This document shows positions 1 through 4,134 of a stretch of DNA of 6,919 bases, one piece after another. The notes under the pieces are model-generated. The model was not told where the DNA came from. It was given only the letters and a program-made list of their open reading frames with translations, and ran no database searches. The position numbers were made by a program, and so were the translations under genes. The stretch is taken from positions 1 through 6,919 of the forward strand of contig JAPULF010000390.1 in the NCBI GenBank assembly GCA_027295245.1, in the 5' to 3' direction. The first letter of the stretch is position 1, and each line of letters opens with the position of its first letter. The DNA comes from Planctomycetota bacterium (GTDB lineage: Bacteria; Planctomycetota; Phycisphaerae; UBA1845; UTPLA1).

Positions 1-27
1 CGCACGGCAAGGCCGGAGGCACAGACT

Positions 28-504
28 TCAAGGCATGGCGAACTCGTGTTCGGGGTGCCGGATCGTAAGTACCGGGCAGGGGGCCTTTCGCACGACCTTC
101 TCGGCGACGGATCCCATGAGGGCATGGCTGATGGTTCCGCGACCGTGCGTGCCCATGACGATGAGATCGATTTTCTTCTCCCGGGCGAATCGGATGATCT
201 CCATGAACGGCCTGCCGACCAGCACCTTCGTCTCGACTTCGAGCTTGGTATCGGCGAGATGCTCCTGGATGTAGGCCGCCATGGTCTGCTGCGAACCGCT
301 GACCAGTTCCTCGGGCCGGGGTCCGACCGGCAGGCTGCTGGGTCCCATCGCCATCCAATACTGAAAGGCCTCGTCCACGACGTGAATGACGTGCAGCTTC
401 GCGCCGAAACACTCGGCAAAAGACCGGGCGTATGCCAAGGCGTGGTCCGAAAGATCCGCGAAATCGGTCGGAAACAAGACGGTTTTGAGCTCGAGCTTGT
501 CCAT
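28..504 (-). CDS. Universal stress protein, UspA family (single domain)
   Basis: The 158-residue protein is a single-domain UspA-type cytoplasmic protein of the Rossmann-like alpha/beta fold, the length usual for the family. It starts with the family's first strand, TVLFPTDF (residues 8-15), where Asp14 is the expected nucleotide-contacting residue. It ends with the ATP-binding signature G-x2-G-x9-G-S: Gly118, Gly121, Gly131 and Ser132, followed by the last strand PCPVLTIR (142-149). An intact signature predicts an ATP-binding rather than a non-binding member. Proteins of this type generally act in stress and energy-limitation responses, but no specific partner can be read here. The ATG at 504-502 is preceded by GGAGG six bases upstream, which fixes the start. 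The gene is divergent from lipA. Only 27 bases follow its stop codon, so its terminator cannot be judged. Confidence 0.95.
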   Translation of the reverse strand: MDKLELKTVLFPTDFADLSDHALAYARSFAECFGAKLHVIHVVDEAFQYWMAMGPSSLPVGPRPEELVSGSQQTMAAYIQEHLADTKLEVETKVLVGRPFMEIIRFAREKKIDLIVMGTHGRGTISHALMGSVAEKVVRKAPCPVLTIRHPEHEFAMP

Positions 505-510
505 GGGTTA

Positions 511-515
511 CCTCC
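511..515 (-). promoter_or_regulatory. Shine-Dalgarno site of the universal stress protein gene
   Basis: Read on the minus strand the sequence is GGAGG, six bases before the ATG at 504-502. It is a near-perfect ribosome binding site and supports the chosen start. Confidence 0.75.
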
Positions 516-564
516 GCATCGAAAGCGCGGCCGGTGCTCTGTATCGCACTGTAGCCGATGTCGG

Positions 565-593
565 ATTATATGAATTCGACCTCGGGCCGACAG
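565..593 (-). promoter_or_regulatory. Putative sigma70-type promoter for the universal stress protein gene
   Basis: On the minus strand a perfect TATAAT -10 hexamer lies at 570-565. Seventeen bases upstream of it, at 593-588, is CTGTCG, which matches only three of six positions of TTGACA. Transcription would begin near 558 and give a leader of about 54 bases before the ATG at 504. The -10 is convincing and the -35 is weak, so an activator or an alternative sigma factor may be involved. Confidence 0.5.
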
Positions 594-597
594 GAGC

Positions 598-603
598 TAT
601 ACT
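598..603 (+). promoter_or_regulatory. Putative -10 element for the lipA-tmk-holB operon
   Basis: TATACT matches the -10 consensus at five of six positions and lies about 57 bases before the lipA ATG at 660. No good -35 is seen at 16-18 bases upstream. If this is the promoter, transcription begins near 610, which rules out an upstream in-frame ATG at 558 as the lipA start. It lies back to back with the TATAAT of the divergent stress-protein gene. Confidence 0.35.
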
Positions 604-659
604 CTTGCGTTTGCCGACGCGACGAGCGACGCACGACCCGGCCCGACGAGCCTTTGCGA

Positions 660-1571
660 ATGGAACTGCCCCTGTTGCAACAATCCCGCCCGAGCCGGCG
701 GCGGCTTCCGCCTTGGTTGAAGAGGCGATTGCCGACCGGCGACGTCCTGGCCCATACGCGACGAATCGTCGCCGCCAGCGGCGTGGCCACGGTCTGTGAA
801 GAGGCCCACTGTCCTAATCTGGCGGAGTGCTGGTCCAAGCGTCATGCCACGTTCATGATCCTGGGCGATCGGTGTACGCGGCGGTGCCATTTCTGCGCGG
901 TGAAGACCGCCAAGCCGGCCCCCCCGGCCGCGGACGAACCGGAGCGATTGGCCCGGGCGGTCGCCGAACTCGGGTTGCGGCACGTGGTCGTAACGGCGGT
1001 GGCCCGCGACGACCTCCCCGATGAAGGCGCCGGGCACTTCGCCGCCTGTGTGCGACGGATACGCGCCGAATCGCCCGATTGCGTCATCGAGGTGCTCCCG
1101 GCCGACTTTCACGCCCGCGACGAATGCGTCGGACTCCTCTGCGAAGCCGGGCCGGACATCTACAATCACAATCAGGAGACAACGGAGCGCCTTTCGCCGT
1201 CGATCCGTCCACAGGCCGGGTATCGCCGCAGTCTGGACGTTCTTCGAAAGGTGAAGCGGCGGTCCCGCGAGATGTTTACGAAAAGCGGCCTGATGGTCGG
1301 ACTGGGCGAGACGCGCAAGGAGCTGAATCGCACCATGAATGACCTGCGCTCGGTCGACGTAGACATTTTGACGGTCGGCCAGTACTTGAGGCCGTCTGAT
1401 TTGCACGCCCCGGTCGTGCGATTCGTGTCGCCCGGGGAATTCGACGAAATAGCCGAGGAGGCCCGCGACATGGGATTCCGCTCGGTGGCCGCCGGGCCCT
1501 TCGTACGATCGAGCTACAATGCGGCCGATGTCTATTCGGCGATCTACCAGCGACGGGATGAGATGATTTGA
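660..1571 (+). CDS. lipA: Lipoyl synthase (radical SAM)
   Basis: The 303-residue protein inserts two sulfur atoms into octanoyl groups carried on lipoyl domains or GcvH, the last step of lipoate cofactor assembly. The auxiliary cluster motif C-x4-C-x5-C is Cys46, Cys51 and Cys57 (CEEAHCPNLAEC). The radical-SAM motif C-x3-C-x2-C is Cys72, Cys76 and Cys79 (CTRRCHFC). The C-terminal RSSY motif at 283-286 supplies the serine ligand of the auxiliary cluster. The N-terminal RLPPWLKRRLPTG segment and the NHNQET segment are also typical. An in-frame ATG at 558 would add 34 atypical residues and lie within the divergent promoter region, so the ATG at 660 was chosen, although it has no clear Shine-Dalgarno. 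The stop overlaps the tmk start. No lipB (octanoyltransferase) is visible nearby. Confidence 0.95.
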   Translation: MELPLLQQSRPSRRRLPPWLKRRLPTGDVLAHTRRIVAASGVATVCEEAHCPNLAECWSKRHATFMILGDRCTRRCHFCAVKTAKPAPPAADEPERLARAVAELGLRHVVVTAVARDDLPDEGAGHFAACVRRIRAESPDCVIEVLPADFHARDECVGLLCEAGPDIYNHNQETTERLSPSIRPQAGYRRSLDVLRKVKRRSREMFTKSGLMVGLGETRKELNRTMNDLRSVDVDILTVGQYLRPSDLHAPVVRFVSPGEFDEIAEEARDMGFRSVAAGPFVRSSYNAADVYSAIYQRRDEMI

Positions 1572-2266
1572 CCGATCAAGGTCTCGAACGGCTGCGAGGA
1601 AAGTTCGTCGTCATGGACGGCGTGGACGGAGCGGGAAAGGGTGTGCAGTTGGCCCTCATGAAGGAGGGGCTGACCGCCGCCGGTATCGATTTCGCCGAAG
1701 GCAAGGATCCGGGCGGCACCGAAATCGGCGATCGAATACGTCACGTCCTCTTCGACTACGATCTCTCGGATATGGACGTCCGGTGCGAGGCCCTGTTGTT
1801 CATGGCGTCGAGGGCCCAACTCATGCGGGATGTCGTCGAACCGGCCCTCGCGGCGGGACGGATCTGCCTTTGCGACCGCTTCGTCTCCGCCACCTGTGCC
1901 TATCAGGGGGCCGCCGGGTTCGATCCCCAACGCGTCATCGAGTTGGCTCGATTCGCCGTCAACGATACCTGGCCCGATCTTACAATCGTGCTGGACCTGC
2001 CGCCGGAGGAGGGTTTCGATCGCACCGGCCGAATGGCCGGTCAGAAGCGAAAGGGCCGAGACGTTCACGGTCAGGTTCGGCTGTTTCACGATACGCACAT
2101 GGATTCGATGGAAGCCCGACCCCTGGCGTTTCATCAACGCGTGCGGGAACTCTTTCTGGAGCTGCCGAATTACTATCCCGCGCCGGTCGCGATCGTTGAC
2201 GGTCGGGGTTCCGCCGAGGAGGTTTACGATCGGGTGTTGAAGGCGGTGGTGGATGCTATTCTCTGA
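1568..2266 (+). CDS. tmk: Thymidylate kinase-like protein with an atypical P-loop
   Basis: The 232-residue P-loop kinase resembles dTMP kinase, which phosphorylates dTMP to dTDP for DNA synthesis. It shows KFVVMDGVDGAGKG (12-25), KDPGGT (46-51), LLFMASRAQ (76-84), the DR[YFH] motif as DRF (103-105) with AYQG (111-114), a LID region around 152-184, and FHQRVRELFLEL (188-199). Two features are odd. The residue after the P-loop lysine (Lys24) is Gly25, where Ser or Thr normally binds the magnesium ion. The LID carries a basic insertion, which explains a length above the usual 205-215. The start is TTG at 1568, overlapping the lipA stop as TTGA. The first ATG, at 1613, would cut into the first beta strand just before the P-loop. 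GGGATGAG at 1555-1562 may serve as ribosome binding site. It overlaps holB by 14 bases, and tmk-holB adjacency is common in bacteria. Confidence 0.85.
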   Translation: MTDQGLERLRGKFVVMDGVDGAGKGVQLALMKEGLTAAGIDFAEGKDPGGTEIGDRIRHVLFDYDLSDMDVRCEALLFMASRAQLMRDVVEPALAAGRICLCDRFVSATCAYQGAAGFDPQRVIELARFAVNDTWPDLTIVLDLPPEEGFDRTGRMAGQKRKGRDVHGQVRLFHDTHMDSMEARPLAFHQRVRELFLELPNYYPAPVAIVDGRGSAEEVYDRVLKAVVDAIL

Positions 2267-3383
2267 CGTGATGCACCAAGACGCCGCCGTCCGGCAGATA
2301 CAGCGGGCGTTGCGCGTCGGACGGGTCCCACACGCAATCGTCTTGTCGGGACCCGAAGGCGTGGGAAAGGAAATGCTGGCCGAGCGGCTGGCGGCCGTGC
2401 TTTTGTGTGCCGAACCGCGAGAGACCCCGCCTCCGGAAGAGGGCGCCGGTTCGCCCAATGCCTGGCTGAATGCGTGCGGACGGTGTACCGATTGCGAGTT
2501 GTTTAGCGCCGGAAGCCACCCCGACTTTCACCGGATTTATCGCACCCTGAACAAGTTGCACCCCGACAAGGCGATTCGAAAGCGAAAGGCCATTGATCTC
2601 GGGGTGGATGTGATCCGGCACTTTCTGATCGATCCCATCGGGCTCCGGCCGGCGCGAGGCCGGGCCAAGGCGTATGTCGTGGTCGAGGCCGATCGACTCA
2701 ACGACAGCGCCCAAAACGCCCTGCTCAAGACGCTGGAAGAACCGCCCGGCCACAGCTACCTCATACTGCTGTCTTCTTCAGGAGACGCCTTGCTTCCCAC
2801 CACCCGATCGCGGTGCAGGCAGATCCAGCTTCGACCCCTTCCCGCGGATTTCGTGGCCCGGCGACTGGTGGAAAAATGCGGGGTCCAACCGGCCGCGGCA
2901 CGGTTCCTTGCGGAATTGACGAACGGCAGTCTCGGCCTTGCCATCCAACGGTCCGAAGAGGATCTGCTCAAAAGGGTGCCCGCCGTGTTTCGAGCGGTGG
3001 AGCATGCGGCGAAAGACCCGTTCGCGGGCGGGCGGGATCTAATAGAGCTGTGCGACGAGATTGCCAAGGAATTCAAGGGTGATTCAGAAGCCTTGGCGGC
3101 CGACAAGACGGCCTTGGGTCGCCGGGCACAGTGCCTGGTGTTGTCGGTTGTCTCGACGGTCTTTCGAGACGCGCTGCGCTTGATGGTCGGCCGTCCGCCG
3201 GCGGCCTGTGAAAATGAACCCGCCGTCGCCGCCCTGGCCCGTCAATCGTCCATCAGCCGGATCGGCTCATCGATTCGGCAACTGGCCGCCGCGGAACGCC
3301 AGATCAACCAGAACGGTAATAAGGGTCTAATCTTCGATTCGGTCGGTATCGCAATCAATCACGCGTTTCGTCCAGGGGTCTGA
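2253..3383 (+). CDS. holB: DNA polymerase III subunit delta' (clamp loader)
   Basis: The 376-residue AAA+ protein fits the delta' subunit of the replicative clamp loader, which helps place the sliding clamp on DNA. The N terminus MLFSDVMHQDAAV matches the family's usual opening. The P-loop-like GPEGVGKE is at 33-40. Four cysteines (Cys52, Cys75, Cys78, Cys81) form the clamp-loader zinc module. The Walker B region VVEADRLN (143-150) is followed by SAQNALLKTLEEPP (152-165) and by the SRC motif TTRSRC (183-188), which in this family supplies the arginine finger to a neighbouring ATP site. The C-terminal helical segment with ERQINQNGNKGLIFD is typical of the collar domain. Glu40 replaces the P-loop Ser/Thr, consistent with a subunit that need not hydrolyse ATP. 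A DnaX-type protein is the alternative, but the short C terminus and the tmk neighbour favour HolB. Confidence 0.92.
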   Translation: MLFSDVMHQDAAVRQIQRALRVGRVPHAIVLSGPEGVGKEMLAERLAAVLLCAEPRETPPPEEGAGSPNAWLNACGRCTDCELFSAGSHPDFHRIYRTLNKLHPDKAIRKRKAIDLGVDVIRHFLIDPIGLRPARGRAKAYVVVEADRLNDSAQNALLKTLEEPPGHSYLILLSSSGDALLPTTRSRCRQIQLRPLPADFVARRLVEKCGVQPAAARFLAELTNGSLGLAIQRSEEDLLKRVPAVFRAVEHAAKDPFAGGRDLIELCDEIAKEFKGDSEALAADKTALGRRAQCLVLSVVSTVFRDALRLMVGRPPAACENEPAVAALARQSSISRIGSSIRQLAAAERQINQNGNKGLIFDSVGIAINHAFRPGV

Positions 3384-3510
3384 GATCGGCCTGTGCGGCG
3401 AGAATATGGACCAAAAATCGGATTCTGCCCCCCCCGGGCTTGCGTCTGTGAGGCCCGAAACGCTGCTGCGCTGTCGGTACGACACCCTCTTTTCGGCCCC
3501 GCGATCCCAC
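3384..3510. other. Non-coding gap after holB
   Basis: No gene is seen. The stretch holds a run of eight C (3428-3435) and a modest inverted repeat, CGGGCTT at 3435-3441 with AGGCCCG at 3451-3457 (seven pairs including one G-T). It is not followed by a T run, so no clear intrinsic terminator for the lipA-tmk-holB operon is visible here. Confidence 0.5.
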
Positions 3511-3540
3511 TTGACAATCGGCCGGTTGATGACTTAAGAT
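3511..3540 (+). promoter_or_regulatory. Sigma70-type promoter inside the non-coding region
   Basis: A perfect TTGACA -35 at 3511-3516 is followed, after 18 bases, by TAAGAT at 3535-3540, which matches the -10 consensus at four of six positions. Transcription would start near 3547, at the base of the stem-loop at 3549-3574. No conventional gene begins downstream before the terminator at 3739-3792. Confidence 0.6.
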
Positions 3541-3644
3541 GACGGGTCGAATGCGAGGAGTCCAGGCTCGATTCTGAGGGTGGAGCTGAGGATTTCTTTG
3601 AAAAACCGAATACTTGTACCGTCTCAGCAGGCGTAGGTGCATTC

Positions 3645-3740
3645 ATGATGGGTGCGGTTATGCCGGGAGTTGTGTTTGTGTTCAAGGCGATGGCGCTTTC
3701 GCGTCCATCGCGAGCCTTTGTTATTGATACCACTCCGTAG
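3645..3740 (+). CDS. Possible small ORF (31 codons) within the candidate RNA
   Basis: An ATG at 3645 (second ATG at 3648) opens 31 codons ending in TAG at 3738-3740. AGGTG at 3635-3639 lies five bases upstream and could be a ribosome binding site. The peptide begins MMGAVMPGVVFVFKAMAL, mildly hydrophobic with later basic residues, and I do not recognise it. Its stop codon overlaps the first base pairs of the terminator stem, an arrangement seen in leader peptides. A frame of this length is also easily found by chance. Confidence 0.15.
   Translation: MMGAVMPGVVFVFKAMALSRPSRAFVIDTTP
3687..3711 (+). repeat. Perfect stem-loop inside the candidate RNA
   Basis: GCGATGG (3687-3693) is perfectly complementary to CCATCGC (3705-3711). 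The interior CGC (3694-3696) and GCG (3701-3703) extend the helix to ten pairs with a bulged T at 3704 and a TTTC loop. AAGG outside the left arm can alternatively pair with CCTT at 3715-3718. The T content after it (TTTGTTATT) is too broken for a confident terminator. Confidence 0.55.
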
Positions 3741-3792
3741 GCACCGCGACTCGCAAAGATTTCTCCTCAATCGCGGTGCCTCGTTTTTTTTT
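3739..3792 (+). terminator. Strong Rho-independent terminator
   Basis: AGGCACCGCGA (3739-3749) is perfectly complementary to TCGCGGTGCCT (3771-3781), an 11-bp GC-rich stem with a 21-base loop. Two bases later come nine consecutive T (3784-3792). This is a textbook intrinsic terminator on the plus strand. It ends either the short transcript started at about 3547 or readthrough from holB, 356 bases upstream, and separates both from the surface-protein gene. Confidence 0.9.
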
Positions 3793-3816
3793 GAACCGGT
3801 TGCACGGGCCTTCTTG

Positions 3817-3906
3817 CCCCCGAGACGGGGGTGTTTCCGGATATTCAATCACGTTTTCTCATCCCCCCGGATCTTTACCGGGCCAGCGGATTTTGGTCCG
3901 AAATCC
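3817..3906 (+). repeat. Cluster of three short perfect hairpins
   Basis: Three inverted repeats follow one another. CCCCCG at 3817-3822 pairs with CGGGGG at 3826-3831 across an AGA loop. CCCGG at 3866-3870 pairs with CCGGG at 3878-3882. GGATTT at 3888-3893 pairs with AAATCC at 3901-3906. The first is followed by TGTTT and may be a weak backup terminator. No gene is seen between the main terminator and the promoter at 3921. Confidence 0.45.
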
Positions 3907-3920
3907 CGGAAACTGAAGCC

Positions 3921-3950
3921 TTGACGGAGACGAGCGATATCGGTTACGAT
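3921..3950 (+). promoter_or_regulatory. Putative promoter for the surface-protein gene
   Basis: TTGACG at 3921-3926 matches five of six -35 positions. After 18 bases comes TACGAT at 3945-3950, matching four of six -10 positions. The architecture is the same as that of the promoter at 3511-3540. Transcription would start near 3957 and give an untranslated leader of about 180 bases before the ATG at 4135. Confidence 0.5.
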
Positions 3951-4048
3951 CGCGAATGTGAGGCGAGGAGAGTCTTTGCTCAGCGAGGGTGGAGCGAGGT
4001 TATCCCCTTCTAAAACGGAAAAGGGTTGTTAGCTGGACGTGTTGCGCG

Positions 4049-4099
4049 AGACGAGCGGCCTTGCCGCGTCGTCTGGCTCACATGCTTGCTTTGAAGCAA
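4049..4099 (+). promoter_or_regulatory. Hairpin-rich 5' leader of the surface-protein gene
   Basis: AGACGAGCGGC at 4049-4059 pairs with GCCGCGTCGTCT at 4063-4074 to make 11 pairs with one bulged G (4068) and a CTT loop. Twelve bases later TTGCTT (4086-4091) faces AAGCAA (4094-4099) in a second perfect inverted repeat. The second ends 21 bases before the Shine-Dalgarno GGAGGAG. No T run follows either, so they are more likely leader structures affecting stability or translation than terminators. I do not recognise a riboswitch class. Confidence 0.4.
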
Positions 4100-4120
4100 C
4101 GGAGTATTCCATGTTCTACG

Positions 4121-4127
4121 GGAGGAG
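4121..4127 (+). promoter_or_regulatory. Shine-Dalgarno site deciding the surface-protein start
   Basis: GGAGGAG lies seven bases before the ATG at 4135-4137, an excellent match and spacing. An in-frame ATG at 4111, preceded by GGAG at 4101-4104, is a possible alternative that would lengthen the signal peptide's N-region by eight residues. Confidence 0.75.
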
Positions 4128-4134
4128 CAATCCA

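Larger units (their letters stand above)
3547..3792 (+). ncRNA. Candidate small RNA or untranslated transcript of about 245 nt
   Basis: The interval is framed by a promoter ending at 3540 and a strong Rho-independent terminator ending at 3792. Inside it, GAATGCGAG at 3549-3557 pairs with CTCGATTC at 3567-3574 (eight pairs, one bulged G). GCTGAG at 3585-3590 can pair with CTCAGC at 3623-3628. GCGATGG at 3687-3693 pairs perfectly with CCATCGC at 3705-3711, with a further CGC/GCG inside. No long reading frame occupies it. One 31-codon frame (3645-3740) is possible. I do not recognise a known RNA family: it is not a tRNA, tmRNA, RNase P RNA or SRP RNA by the motifs I can check. It could also be an attenuated leader of the downstream surface-protein gene. 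Confidence 0.4.

Noticed and set aside
558..659. N-terminal extension of lipA from an upstream ATG at 558
   Set aside because: The added 34 residues (Arg-rich, two Cys) are not typical of lipoyl synthase, and the ATG lies upstream of the TATACT box and at the predicted start point of the divergent promoter.
597..1406. Minus-strand open frame of 269 codons antisense to lipA
   Set aside because: It is a GC-rich shadow of lipA. Its translation shows no recognisable domain, while the plus strand carries all lipoyl synthase motifs.
1544..2458. Minus-strand open frame of 304 codons antisense to tmk and holB
   Set aside because: It spans two well-supported overlapping plus-strand genes, has low-complexity Arg/Gly/Ser-rich translation and lacks recognisable motifs.
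3555..3568. Resemblance of GAGGAGTCCAGGCT to the conserved 5' element of RNase P RNA
   Set aside because: The match is incomplete, the partner 3' element with ACAGAA is absent, and the unit of about 245 nt is too short for a bacterial RNase P RNA.
3704..3754. Possible antiterminator pairing of TCGCG (3708-3712) with CGCGA of the terminator's left arm (3745-3749)
   Set aside because: It gives only about five pairs against an 11-bp terminator stem, so it is unlikely to compete without another factor.
3652..3924. Plus-strand open frame of 90 codons across the terminator
   Set aside because: It translates the terminator T run as Phe-Phe-Phe, is rich in Arg and Leu without a domain, and crosses an intrinsic terminator and the hairpin cluster.
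4005..4025. CCCTT ... AAGGG inverted repeat as a terminator
   Set aside because: The stem is only five pairs, AT-rich in the loop, lacks a T run and lies downstream of the putative promoter of the surface-protein gene.
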